61,445 nucleotides of DNA from SW-6-46-9 sp964452185 (GCA_964452185.1 CAYVKO010000002.1:1-61445), one strand, 5' to 3'; counted from the first letter of the stretch, positions 43,440-51,541 are shown. The notes: generated by a model from the letters alone, not told the origin. Numbers and translations: made by a program.

Positions 43440-44744
43440 CTACTTTTCGTCTTTAAAGAGGTCAAGTATATTTGTGACTGCAACAGTTTCTTGTGTGCCG
43501 GCAGACATATTTTTTATCGTAACCTCTTTGCTTTCCATTTCTTCGTCGCCAATGATAATTGCATACTGCGCCTTCGCTTGGTCAGCGTGTTTGAGTTGCG
43601 TACCGACACTCGTGTCAGAAATATCGACTGTTACATTTAAGCCAAAGTCCCGCAGTTTAGCAGCTACCTTATTTCCGAACTCTGCGTGGTTGTTGCGGTC
43701 AACAAGCGCAATAGCAACATCTATGCTGGCAGTAAGTTCAGGCCACAATTCGTGCACATCTAAGAAATCTGCAAGCGTTACGTCCCCAAGCCCAAACCCA
43801 ACAGCAGGCACTGATGGAGAATCAAACATGTCTACTAGATTGTCATACCGACCACCACCAAAGATTGAGCGGCTATTTTTTGGGTGAGTGTCAAACACTT
43901 CAAACACCATGCCGGTGTAGTAATCAAGACCTCGTACCAGCGCTGGATCAAAAACAGCGTTTCCTATATCGTTGTTTTTCAGCTCCGTCATTATCTCTTT
44001 AAGACTCTGAGCTGAATCTTCAAGGTTAGGAAATTCGTCTATGAGCGTATTAAGGTCTCCGGCAGAGAGATATGTCAGCAGTTGGTCGACCGCTTCCTCA
44101 TCAAGAAGATCAGACACTGCTTTATTAAAGTCTTCGTTATCCATTTTCTTTCGTTTGTCTACAAGTCGCATCACGTCTTGCTTTTCTTTTTCTTCAATCC
44201 CGAGTTCTTCCTGGCAGAAGCTGGAGAATAGAGGGCGTGAGCTGATATGAATAATAAACTCATCTTCACGTGCCCCAAACTCAGTTAAGACAGCGTAGGC
44301 AAGTGAGATTATCTCAACGTCGGCCAAATTTGATTCTACACCAAGAATGTCAGCATTAAGCTGCCAGTGTTCTCGCAATCGGCCACGTTGCGGGGCTTCG
44401 TACCGAAAAAGGTTTGGAATAGAATACCAACGGACAGGGAACGGAAGTGATTTGGCTTTTTTGGCTATCATGCGTGCAACGGTCGGAGTCATTTCTGGCC
44501 GCAACATTACTTCACGGCCGCCGCGGTCTTCAAAGCGATACGATTGCTCTTCTACAATTTCTTGACCGCTTTTGGCTTCATACAAATTAGCAGGCTCTAG
44601 TACTGATCCGGCAATTTCTTGATAGCCAAAACGCTGTACGGCTGTACGCATAACGGAAAACATATACGCTCGCCGGCGCATGTCTTCAGGATAAAAGTCA
44701 CGAACTCCTTTATAGCTGTCAGTGTTTGTGGGTGTGGAAGACAT
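43440..44744 (-). CDS. hisS: Histidyl-tRNA synthetase
   Basis: A 434-residue class II aminoacyl-tRNA synthetase. It starts with YKGVRDFYPEDM. Motif 2 contains IPNLFRYEAPQRGRLREHWQLNADILG. The His-binding motif LVRGLDYYTGMVFEVF is present, motif 3 reads SIFGGGRYDNLV, and a C-terminal anticodon-binding domain (about 335-430) follows. Arg in motif 2 and the GLDYYTG loop are intact. It is divergent from truB by 45 nt. Confidence 0.96.
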   Translation of the reverse strand: MSSTPTNTDSYKGVRDFYPEDMRRRAYMFSVMRTAVQRFGYQEIAGSVLEPANLYEAKSGQEIVEEQSYRFEDRGGREVMLRPEMTPTVARMIAKKAKSLPFPVRWYSIPNLFRYEAPQRGRLREHWQLNADILGVESNLADVEIISLAYAVLTEFGAREDEFIIHISSRPLFSSFCQEELGIEEKEKQDVMRLVDKRKKMDNEDFNKAVSDLLDEEAVDQLLTYLSAGDLNTLIDEFPNLEDSAQSLKEIMTELKNNDIGNAVFDPALVRGLDYYTGMVFEVFDTHPKNSRSIFGGGRYDNLVDMFDSPSVPAVGFGLGDVTLADFLDVHELWPELTASIDVAIALVDRNNHAEFGNKVAAKLRDFGLNVTVDISDTSVGTQLKHADQAKAQYAIIIGDEEMESKEVTIKNMSAGTQETVAVTNILDLFKDEK

Positions 44745-44789
44745 CTGTATTTGCTATGGTAGCACTAGTATCACGCTCGCTCAATATTT

Positions 44790-45551
44790 ATGATTATTAT
44801 AAACAAACAAATTGGCGAAACACCGCTTTCTGCTTTAAAAAAATTTCGTCAGAAGAATCCGGAATACGAGGATGCTCGTTTGAGCTACGCTGGTCGACTG
44901 GACCCGATGGCTTCAGGGTTGCTTTTAATCCTTGAAGATGAAGAGATTAATCAGCGCGAAAAATATCTAAATTTAGATAAAGCGTACGAGTTCCAGGTAC
45001 TTTTCGGTGTAACCACAGATACGTACGATCTTTTGGGGGTGGTTGATCAAATCCAAAAAGAACCTGTTTCAGTAGATAAACAACAAGTAGATAAATTCTT
45101 GCCTGAGTTAACAGGAAGGCAAGAGATGAAGTATCCTCCATACTCATCAAAGACAGTGGCGGTGGACGGCAAGAAGAAGTCGCTTTGGAAGTTGGCACGA
45201 TCAGGGCGTATTGATGAAGTCACGCTACCTACCAAGGAAGTAGAGGTGTATTCGCTGTCGTGTCAGGAGGTGCAATCGGTTACAAAGAATTATATAATAA
45301 ATTATATAATTAAACATGTTGGTAGTGTAGAGGGAGATTTCCGGCAAGAGGAAATAATTGAGCAGTGGAAACAAAGTTTGGTTGGTGCTCCGGATGAGTT
45401 TAAGCTTGGAAGCTTTCAGATGAAGTGTTCGTCAGGAACGTACGTACGTCGGATTGCACAACGGTTGGGAGAACAAACCGAGTGTGGAGCAGTTACCTTT
45501 TCTATTAAGCGCACTCGAGTTGGAGGGTATGAGTTGTCAGACGCAGATTAA
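44790..45551 (+). CDS. truB: tRNA pseudouridine(55) synthase
   Basis: A 253-residue enzyme making pseudouridine 55 in the tRNA T loop. It lacks the usual GxxKPxGxTS N terminus (here IIINKQIGETPLSALKKF) but keeps LSYAGRLDPMASGLLLIL (about 31-48) with catalytic Asp, the later KYPPYSSKTVAVDGKK segment and CSSGTYVRRIAQRLG. A perfect AT-rich inverted repeat lies in the coding sequence at 45288-45311. It ends 6 nt before the convergent gene. Confidence 0.93.
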   Translation: MIIINKQIGETPLSALKKFRQKNPEYEDARLSYAGRLDPMASGLLLILEDEEINQREKYLNLDKAYEFQVLFGVTTDTYDLLGVVDQIQKEPVSVDKQQVDKFLPELTGRQEMKYPPYSSKTVAVDGKKKSLWKLARSGRIDEVTLPTKEVEVYSLSCQEVQSVTKNYIINYIIKHVGSVEGDFRQEEIIEQWKQSLVGAPDEFKLGSFQMKCSSGTYVRRIAQRLGEQTECGAVTFSIKRTRVGGYELSDAD

Positions 45552-45557
45552 TTTAGA

Positions 45558-46028
45558 TTATCCTTTGTCAGCCAACTCTTTAAGTGCGTCAGCAATAGTG
45601 TCCAGAAGGTGGGAGTGGAATTTGGTTCCTCCCTCTACAAGGGCGGTAAGTTCCGGATCGCGTACTGACTGACTTGCGCCCTTAATGAGATTCCAGTGTA
45701 CTACTGCACCACCATGGAAAAATCCCGCCCACTCTAAAAGCTCCATCGCATCTTCCCAGTCGTCCTCGTCTTCAAGGTAACGGTTCTGCATGTCAAGAAT
45801 TTTTTCTTCGGTGGCTTCAGCTTTTGAGTTAACCGTTTCAGATGCACCAGCTTCGTCTGCTATTTTATCGATCCGTTTGATGTGCTTTTCATTTTCATCC
45901 AGTAACGCTTCTAATTCGCTTTCTGTAAATACTGTAGTAAGGCCATCATGGCCTCGCTCTAAGAACTTCACTCCGGTAGTGGCAAAGGCCTTTATTTCAC
46001 CAAGTTTCTTCCACATATATTCATTCAT
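45558..46028 (-). CDS. Predicted four-helix-bundle protein, unknown function
   Basis: A 156-residue soluble protein predicted mostly helical, with Glu/Asp/His-rich segments (LERGHDGL, ENEKHIKRIDKIADEAG, DEDDWEDAMELLEWAGFFHGGAVVHW, GTKFHSHLLDTIADAL). The spacing of His and Glu recalls ferritin-like or hemerythrin-like metal sites, but a complete signature cannot be shown. It is alone on the minus strand, divergent from the secreted protein at 46166. Confidence 0.55.
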   Translation of the reverse strand: MNEYMWKKLGEIKAFATTGVKFLERGHDGLTTVFTESELEALLDENEKHIKRIDKIADEAGASETVNSKAEATEEKILDMQNRYLEDEDDWEDAMELLEWAGFFHGGAVVHWNLIKGASQSVRDPELTALVEGGTKFHSHLLDTIADALKELADKG

Positions 46029-46093
46029 AATTGATAGTGATAGTTACTTATATTGATATTCGTATTGTAACACTCGGGGAATATGGGGTATGT

Positions 46094-46121
46094 TTGACTA
46101 AAGCATTAAATATTGTATTAT
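46094..46121 (+). promoter_or_regulatory. Sigma-70 promoter for secreted Cys-containing protein
   Basis: TTGACT (46094-46099), spacer 16, TATTAT (46116-46121), 44 nt before the ATG. This is among the closest matches to the sigma-70 consensus in the window. Confidence 0.65.
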
Positions 46122-46165
46122 CTAACATAGACTGTTCATATACGTCTCATTGATAGGTTTATGCT

Positions 46166-46615
46166 ATGGATTTCCGATTTTACCCTGTCTTCCTTTTATT
46201 GTTTCTTCTCTCCGCACTACCAGCTACGACGGTTGCTCAAGATCATCGTGACGACCACCAAGTAGAACCGAATAAACATCAGTCGGTGTCTGATAACTGC
46301 CATATGCTCAGGCAGGCTCCCCGCACAATAAAGCCCCGGGAGGGTTCGCAGGAAATTTGTCCGGGAAGTTACGTCTTCCGAACGAGAAACAAGGCGCTAT
46401 TTTACCCTCCGGAGGCTCTGGTTTCGAACACGGATACGCCGCTTATTTTCTGCATGTATGTCAGTCAGCATAAGACGCGGTGTAGCGACCTATCGTCGCT
46501 TGAAGGCGAGACGATCACCCTCAACGCCTTCGGTAGTCGTTTGGAGGTAGAGATCGACGATAAGGATGAGGGTTGTCTTGAAGTAGAGGTACATTTCGAA
46601 AGACAAAGGCGGTAA
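46166..46615 (+). CDS. Small secreted protein with five cysteines, no recognised family
   Basis: A 149-residue protein with a clear signal peptide (LLLFLLSALPATTVAQ, cleavage probably after VAQ at about 25). The mature part has five Cys (NCHM, EICPG, IFCMY, TRCSD, GCLEV). Codon choice and GC content (CCGGGAGGG, GGCGAGACG) look higher than in neighbouring genes, a sign of possible acquisition. It has its own near-consensus promoter and its own terminator, so it is an independent unit just before the ATP synthase operon. Confidence 0.55.
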   Translation: MDFRFYPVFLLLFLLSALPATTVAQDHRDDHQVEPNKHQSVSDNCHMLRQAPRTIKPREGSQEICPGSYVFRTRNKALFYPPEALVSNTDTPLIFCMYVSQHKTRCSDLSSLEGETITLNAFGSRLEVEIDDKDEGCLEVEVHFERQRR

Positions 46616-46644
46616 ATTCACAATACATACTTTAATTCACCATC

Positions 46645-46675
46645 AACGGCTCGTTTTCAAACGAGCCGTTTTTTT
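46645..46675 (+). terminator. Intrinsic terminator upstream of atp operon
   Basis: ACGGCTCGTT/AACGAGCCGT stem (within 46645-46670) with a T-run to 46675. Its T-run runs straight into the atp promoter -10 box. Confidence 0.9.
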
Positions 46676-46682
46676 GTATAAT
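46654..46682 (+). promoter_or_regulatory. Promoter of the ATP synthase operon, overlapping a terminator
   Basis: TATAAT at 46677-46682 with TTTTCA (46654-46659) at 17-nt spacing. The -35 lies in the loop of the preceding terminator. The tRNA-Asn promoter at 61327 has the same TTTTCA -35. Confidence 0.6.
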
Positions 46683-46716
46683 GCACCTGTCGGTTGAGGA
46701 AAATATATGCACATAA

Positions 46717-46741
46717 CGGCTCGAAGGCGAGTCGATTTTTT
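46717..46741 (+). terminator. Terminator-like hairpin in the atp leader (possible attenuator)
   Basis: CGGCTCG (46717-46723), loop AAGG, CGAGTCG (46728-46734, one G-T pair), then A and six T ending directly before the ATG of the first atp gene. It reuses the AACGGCTCG arm of the preceding terminator. It could attenuate transcription or block initiation. Confidence 0.6.
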
Positions 46742-47026
46742 ATGTCTGAAGATACAACGGATAACCAAAAGAAACAAAAAGAACTGCGCACAAAAGCTTT
46801 TTGGATTGCATTTGAAATGATTTTTGTGTTCGGTGTGCCAGCTGCGTTAGCAATGTTGGTAGGCGAGTGGTTAACAGAAGAGAGAGGTATGGAAGATTGG
46901 GTGACATATGCACTCTTGGCTTTGGCTTTTGTGTCTTCTTGGGTGATTGTGTACTACCGGGTACGATGGCTGGCACAAGAAATGGATAAGGCCAGTAAAG
47001 AAAACGAAGATAATGAGGAGATGTAA
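46742..47026 (+). CDS. ATP synthase-associated membrane protein (AtpI/AtpZ-like)
   Basis: 94 residues from ATG 46742. There are two membrane helices (about 20-40: FEMIFVFGVPAALAMLVGEWL; and about 52-70: YALLALAFVSSWVIVYYRV) between charged tails. Its position as first gene of the atp operon, 2 nt before atpB, and the two-helix layout fit AtpI/AtpZ, which assist c-ring assembly or ion (Mg2+/Ca2+) supply. An upstream in-frame TTG at 46694 exists but would run through the leader hairpin. Confidence 0.75.
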   Translation: MSEDTTDNQKKQKELRTKAFWIAFEMIFVFGVPAALAMLVGEWLTEERGMEDWVTYALLALAFVSSWVIVYYRVRWLAQEMDKASKENEDNEEM

Positions 47027-47028
47027 TC

Positions 47029-47847
47029 ATGCTTGATTTCTTACGGATACAACGTGAATCAGTTGACGTTGCACCCCCTGTGCTTGAACAAATTGGCAAC
47101 ATCCCTGTTACCAACACACTTGTTACAGCTGGTTTAGTCACGGTGTTGATTTTTCTGTTTGGTCTGTATGCAAAAAACAAGTTTCGCATGATACCGGGTC
47201 CTGTGCAGAATGCGTTCGGGGCATTATATGAAGCAATGCTGACGCTAATTGAGCAGATCACCACCGAGAAATCTTTGGCTCGAGAGATATTTCCAATAGT
47301 AGGTGCTCTCTTTGTCTACATTGGTTTAGTAAACGTTCTTCCGCTCATTCCTGGAGTTAAGAGTATTACAGTAGCGGGGGAGTCACTGTTCCGTACACCA
47401 ACCTCAGATATTAATCTACCTTTAGCTTTGGCTGCAGCGATGTTGATTTTGGTTCAGGTGCGAGCCACAGCAGAGGTTGGGGTTCTGTCTTATTTGGGAC
47501 GGTTCTTTAAGTTCAAAGAGTTGGTCGCTGGCTTTCGTTCAGGTCTGAAGGATGGGCTTTTGGCTTTAGTGGAATTCTTTGTCGGGTTGTTAGATATTAT
47601 TGCTGAGTTTGCCAAAGTGATTTCACTTTCCTTCCGATTGTTTGGTAACATGTTTGCGGGAGAACTTTTAGCCGTGCTCATTCTCGGTGCCATCGCATAT
47701 GGGCTGCCGGCTATATGGCTCTCCTTAAATCTCTTATTTGCAGTTGTGCATGCACTTGTCTTTGGCGCACTTGTGGCCGGATACTACACGCTTGCAGTCC
47801 GACCCGAAGGTGATCCGACAGAACCAGAAGAGGGAGTGGAAGGATAA
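47029..47847 (+). CDS. atpB: F-type ATP synthase subunit a
   Basis: A 272-residue membrane stator subunit forming the ion half-channels. The essential Arg lies in ISLSFRLFGNMFAGELLAVLIL (about 200-222). The C-terminal helix reads VVHALVFGALVAGYYTLAV instead of the usual QAFVFxxLTxIYI, a divergence in the channel region. PLIPGVKSITV and the SDINLPLALA segment are typical. It works with the c subunit, whose ion site is of the Na+ type. Confidence 0.95.
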   Translation: MLDFLRIQRESVDVAPPVLEQIGNIPVTNTLVTAGLVTVLIFLFGLYAKNKFRMIPGPVQNAFGALYEAMLTLIEQITTEKSLAREIFPIVGALFVYIGLVNVLPLIPGVKSITVAGESLFRTPTSDINLPLALAAAMLILVQVRATAEVGVLSYLGRFFKFKELVAGFRSGLKDGLLALVEFFVGLLDIIAEFAKVISLSFRLFGNMFAGELLAVLILGAIAYGLPAIWLSLNLLFAVVHALVFGALVAGYYTLAVRPEGDPTEPEEGVEG

Positions 47848-47885
47848 GAGTTACTACTTACTTACACGTTAATCTATAAATTTCA

Positions 47886-48101
47886 ATGGAAGCAGAAGCA
47901 GCACGTTTAATAGGAAAAGGAATTTCAACTATTGCCATGCTTGGTGCAGGTATCGGCGAAGGATACCTTATTGGTAAAGCACTTGAAGCAATGGGGCGTA
48001 ACCCAGAAATGTCCGGAGAGTTATTTACTCGGATGATTATTGGTGTCGCCTTGGCTGAATCAACCGCCATTTACGCACTGGTCTTGTTCTTCCTTATTTA
48101 A
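47886..48101 (+). CDS. atpE: F-type ATP synthase subunit c, two-carboxylate Na+-type ion site
   Basis: A 71-residue hairpin of two helices. Helix 1: GAGIGEGYLIGKALE; polar loop: GRNPE; helix 2: GVALAESTAIYALVLFFL. The ion-site residues are Glu25 in helix 1 and Glu58-Ser59-Thr60 with Tyr63 in helix 2. The 33-residue spacing equals Gln32-Glu65 of the Ilyobacter Na+ ring. Glu instead of Gln in helix 1 matches the two-carboxylate motif described for Fusobacterium nucleatum. A perfect hairpin begins at the stop codon. Confidence 0.97.
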   Translation: MEAEAARLIGKGISTIAMLGAGIGEGYLIGKALEAMGRNPEMSGELFTRMIIGVALAESTAIYALVLFFLI

Positions 48102-48150
48102 TAACAGTAGCTTTCTTACTGTTATTGTCTCACAAGAGATTTCTTATGAG
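48100..48150 (+). other. Stem-loops following atpE
   Basis: AATAACAGTA (48100-48109) pairs perfectly with TACTGTTATT (48117-48126); the stem includes the last two bases of the stop codon. A second hairpin (CTCA..AAGA / TCTT..TGAG, 48129-48150) follows. There is no T-run, so mRNA 3'-end stabilisation or processing is likelier than termination. Confidence 0.6.
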
Positions 48151-48182
48151 GTATAGGCGTTATCTTTAGGGTCAGTTATAGA

Positions 48183-48692
48183 ATGGATATCTTAAACTCA
48201 CTACAATCAATTGGTTTCGACTGGCAGCTTGCACTAGCTCATCTAGTAAACTTCCTGATAGTGGTTTGGTTGTTGAACTATTTTGTTTTTGGCCCAATGC
48301 GGGAGCGCCTGTCAGAGCGAAGAGAAACTATAGAGAAAGGCGTTGCTGATGCTCGTGAGGCTGAAAAAGAAAGATCGGCGATAAAAGAAAAGCGGCAAGA
48401 TATGCTTGAGGAGGCAAAGCAGCAGAAACAGGCTATACTTTCAGAGGCGCGAGATACAGCTGAGAAGATTGAAAAGAGAGCAAAAAACCAAGCTCAGGAA
48501 GAAGCGGAAGAGATCGTACAGCGAGGACGAAAGCAGATTGAGCGAGAACGAGCTGAAATGCGAGAAGAATTGAAGGGCAAAATTGGTGGCTTAGCTGTGC
48601 AGGCAGCAGAAAGAATAGTTGAGCGAGAAATTACAGATGAAGATCACGATGCATTGGTTTCAGAGGTAATAAAGTCAAGAGACAATGGTTAA
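48183..48692 (+). CDS. atpF: F-type ATP synthase subunit b
   Basis: A 169-residue peripheral-stalk subunit: an N-terminal membrane helix (about 15-38: LAHLVNFLIVVWLLNYFVF), the basic RERLSERRETIEKGV segment and a long charged coiled coil. The C-terminal part AERIVEREITDEDHDALVSEVI contacts the delta subunit. It overlaps atpH by 8 nt. A single b gene is present, so a homodimer is expected. Confidence 0.95.
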   Translation: MDILNSLQSIGFDWQLALAHLVNFLIVVWLLNYFVFGPMRERLSERRETIEKGVADAREAEKERSAIKEKRQDMLEEAKQQKQAILSEARDTAEKIEKRAKNQAQEEAEEIVQRGRKQIERERAEMREELKGKIGGLAVQAAERIVEREITDEDHDALVSEVIKSRDNG

Positions 48693-49068
48693 GGCTGACA
48701 CAATGGCAGACGCTTTGTCTCGCTGGTGTGAGAAACGAGGAACAGAAACCGGTGTTAAAGAGTTTGTTGGGTATCTTAAAAAGCACAAGAATACTCATAT
48801 TCTTCCGGCTGTTTTGAAAATTTTTAAGGAACGAACCCGTCAGAAAAAACGACGGAACACTTTGCAAATAGCAACAGGAAGACGACTTACGGATGAGCAA
48901 ATAAACAGCTTGCGCACTGCCTTAAACGCCCCGGATGATACACCAACCAAAACAACGAAAGACTCAAGCTTGATTGGAGGAGTGGCATGTGAGTATGCCG
49001 ACAAGCGTATCGAGCTGACTGTTCGCAGCCAACTAAAAAAGTTAGCTCGAAGTTTAAACATCAATTAA
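48685..49068 (+). CDS. atpH: F-type ATP synthase subunit delta, short form
   Basis: 127 residues against about 175-180 in most bacteria. The C-terminal conserved part is clear: SSLIGGVACEYADKRIELTVRSQLKKL (about 92-118). The N-terminal helical domain that normally holds the tops of the alpha subunits is much reduced (about 60 residues). A second ATG lies six codons in. The operon position between atpF and atpA and the 8-nt overlap support the assignment. Confidence 0.88.
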   Translation: MVKADTMADALSRWCEKRGTETGVKEFVGYLKKHKNTHILPAVLKIFKERTRQKKRRNTLQIATGRRLTDEQINSLRTALNAPDDTPTKTTKDSSLIGGVACEYADKRIELTVRSQLKKLARSLNIN

Positions 49069-49088
49069 TAATCTGAATTTGCATATTT

Positions 49089-50612
49089 ATGGGTAACGTA
49101 GAAGAAATTACATCTGCACTCGAAAAAGAAATCAACGACCAAGACTTGGACGTAAGCACCGATGAGGTCGGGCATGTAGTTGAAGTAGCTGACGGCATTG
49201 CTCGCATTTCCGGGTTGGATGACTGTATGTCTCAAGAACAGTTGGAGTTTGAAAGTGGGGTAACCGGATTGGCTCTCAATCTCAACGACACAACGGTTGG
49301 TGCAATTGTGATAGGAGACTACAGCGATATAAGTGAAGGAGACACGGTAAAGCGTACTGGAGAAATCCTTTCAGTGCCGGTAGGTGAGGAGTTGGTTGGG
49401 CGAGTAGTTGACTCATTGGGTGAGTCAATTGATGACGGGAGTGATATTGAAACGGAAGATTTGTACCCGGTTGAGTCATCCGCTCCGGGCGTAATGGATC
49501 GCCAGCCGGTTGAAGAACCGTTGCACACCGGCATAAAGGCTATTGACGCTATGGTGCCGATTGGTCGTGGGCAGCGTGAGCTCATTGTTGGGGATCGTCA
49601 GACAGGCAAAACCACAGTAGCTGTTGACACAATCCTTAACCAAAAAGATTCTGATGTGTACTGTATTTATGTCGCTATTGGCCAGAAGCGCTCCAGCGTG
49701 GCTCGGCTGGTTGGTGAACTGGAGGATGAAGGGGCTATGGAGTACACAACCGTTGTGGCCGCAACGGCTTCCGACGGTGCTGCGCGCCAGTACATTGCAC
49801 CGTATGCCGCAACAGCCCAAGCTGAGTACTTAATGAACCAAGGTGAGGATGTACTTATCGTGTACGACGACCTGTCCAAGCATGCGGTTGCATACCGAGA
49901 GATTAGTCTGTTGCTTCGACGTCCGCCAGGCCGGCAGGCATACCCGGGGGATGTATTTTATCTACACTCTCGACTGCTAGAGCGCTCTGCTAAGCTTCAT
50001 GAAGACTTAGGAGGTGGCTCAATCACATCGCTTCCGATTATTGAAACAAAAGCCGGAAACGTATCCGCGTACATTCCGACAAATGTTATTTCTATTACTG
50101 ACGGACAGATTTATCTTGAATCAGAGCTGTTTAACAAAGGGGTTCGACCGGCGATAAATACCGGAAACTCTGTATCTCGTGTTGGTTCAGCTGCGCAGCT
50201 GCGTGGAATGAAAAAAGCTGCCGGTCAAGTACGCACACAAATGGCTCAATTCAGAGAACTTCAAGCCTTTACACAGTTCTCTTCTGACCTTGACGAGGAT
50301 ACAAAAAAACGCCTTGATAAAGGACTGCGCATTCGAGAAATACTTAAACAGCCGCAAAGCGAGCCGGTTGATATAGGCGTGCAGATAATACTCTTTTATG
50401 CTGTGCGAGAAGGGTACATAAGTGATGTGCCAGTCGAGGAGGTTAATAACTTAGAGACTGAACTGCGAGAACATCTCGAAGCTTCTCATGAAGATCTGCT
50501 TACCACTGTTACTGACAAATGGGATGACGAAGTGATAGAGGAGGTGGAAAAGGTATTAGAGTCGTTCATGGACATGCGCTCGACAGGTGACTCAAACGAG
50601 TCAGGTGAATAG
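49089..50612 (+). CDS. atpA: F-type ATP synthase subunit alpha
   Basis: 507 residues: N-terminal beta barrel (to about 95; GHVVEVADGIARISGLDD), P-loop GDRQTGKT (168-175), VYCIYVAIGQKRSSVARLV, DDLSKHAVAYREISLLLRRPPGR (visible dimer-interface segment) and VGSAAQLRGMKKAAG with the alpha arginine region upstream at SVSRVG. Full length for the family. It forms the non-catalytic nucleotide sites in the alpha3beta3 hexamer. Confidence 0.98.
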   Translation: MGNVEEITSALEKEINDQDLDVSTDEVGHVVEVADGIARISGLDDCMSQEQLEFESGVTGLALNLNDTTVGAIVIGDYSDISEGDTVKRTGEILSVPVGEELVGRVVDSLGESIDDGSDIETEDLYPVESSAPGVMDRQPVEEPLHTGIKAIDAMVPIGRGQRELIVGDRQTGKTTVAVDTILNQKDSDVYCIYVAIGQKRSSVARLVGELEDEGAMEYTTVVAATASDGAARQYIAPYAATAQAEYLMNQGEDVLIVYDDLSKHAVAYREISLLLRRPPGRQAYPGDVFYLHSRLLERSAKLHEDLGGGSITSLPIIETKAGNVSAYIPTNVISITDGQIYLESELFNKGVRPAINTGNSVSRVGSAAQLRGMKKAAGQVRTQMAQFRELQAFTQFSSDLDEDTKKRLDKGLRIREILKQPQSEPVDIGVQIILFYAVREGYISDVPVEEVNNLETELREHLEASHEDLLTTVTDKWDDEVIEEVEKVLESFMDMRSTGDSNESGE

Positions 50613-50635
50613 GAAGTTGAAATAGAAACAACAAT

Positions 50636-51541
50636 ATGTCTGCTTCAACAAAAGAAATAAAAGGAAAAATTGAATCAGTTGAGAACATTCAGCAAATCAC
50701 CCGCGCTATGCAGTTGATGTCTGTTTCGAAGATGCGTCGGGCGTCAGATCGAGTGGCTTCAACTCGACGCTATGCTGACAGAGCTCGTGAGATTTTAGAG
50801 AATGTTGCGGAAGATCAAGCATTGGAGCACCCGCTTATGAACTACGGTGATGGCGACGCAGCGCTGGCGGTAGTGGTGGCATCCGACAAAGGTCTTTGCG
50901 GTAACTTTAATGCAAAGGTAAGAAAGCGGTTAAAGATGTTTGTGGAGTCAACTGGCGAATCCCCTATAGATGTTGTAGCTGTTGGTGATCATGCTGTTCG
51001 CAGTGCTGACATACTGGAATGTGATGTGGTTGGAAGCTTTAACGAATTTAATGAGTACGTTTCTATAGCTGATGTTGGAGGTATATTTGAGTTGATTCAG
51101 GAAGAATTTCACAGCGGAGAGTACAACAGAGTAGTGGTCATTTACTCACACTACGAGAGCGCACTTGAGTTTACACCGTTGGTTCGTCAGTTACTGCCGG
51201 TAGACCCAGACAGTATGGGAGACACGCTGGATGAGGCATCTGAAGCTTCCGAAGAAGAGAAGATAACCAAAGAGACCATGGCTCGGTATCTTTTCGAGCC
51301 GTCAGAGTCCGCGGTGGTATCAGCGTTACTACCACGGCTTTCACGAGTCCGTCTGTTTCAGGCGCTGATGGAGTCACAGGCGTCCGAGCATTCGGCTCGT
51401 ATGTTTGCTATGAAGAACGCGACTGAGAACGCTGAAGAGGTGGCCGAGGAGCTTGAAGTGAGTTATAATCGAGCACGTCAGGATGCTATTACACAGGAGA
51501 TTTCGGAGATAAGTGCCGGTGCTAATGCACTAAATGATTAG
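50636..51541 (+). CDS. atpG: F-type ATP synthase subunit gamma
   Basis: A 301-residue central-shaft protein: the N-terminal helix with STKEIKGKIESVENIQQITRAMQLMSVSKMRRA, LAVVVASDKGLCGNFNAKV, and the C-terminal SEHSARMFAMKNATENAEEVAEELEVSYNRARQDAITQEISEISAGANAL are all diagnostic. Its final codons form the left arm of a terminator-like hairpin. Confidence 0.97.
   Translation: MSASTKEIKGKIESVENIQQITRAMQLMSVSKMRRASDRVASTRRYADRAREILENVAEDQALEHPLMNYGDGDAALAVVVASDKGLCGNFNAKVRKRLKMFVESTGESPIDVVAVGDHAVRSADILECDVVGSFNEFNEYVSIADVGGIFELIQEEFHSGEYNRVVVIYSHYESALEFTPLVRQLLPVDPDSMGDTLDEASEASEEEKITKETMARYLFEPSESAVVSALLPRLSRVRLFQALMESQASEHSARMFAMKNATENAEEVAEELEVSYNRARQDAITQEISEISAGANALND

Noticed and set aside
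45288..45311. Perfect inverted repeat AATTATATAAT/ATTATATAATT
   Set aside because: It lies inside the truB coding sequence and encodes an Asn/Tyr/Ile-rich stretch; probably a by-product of AT-rich codons.
46706..46819. A 37-codon upstream frame starting at an ATG in the atp leader and overlapping the first atp gene
   Set aside because: No ribosome-binding signal, and the frame is explained as an out-of-frame reading of the coding region; cannot be supported without translation data.
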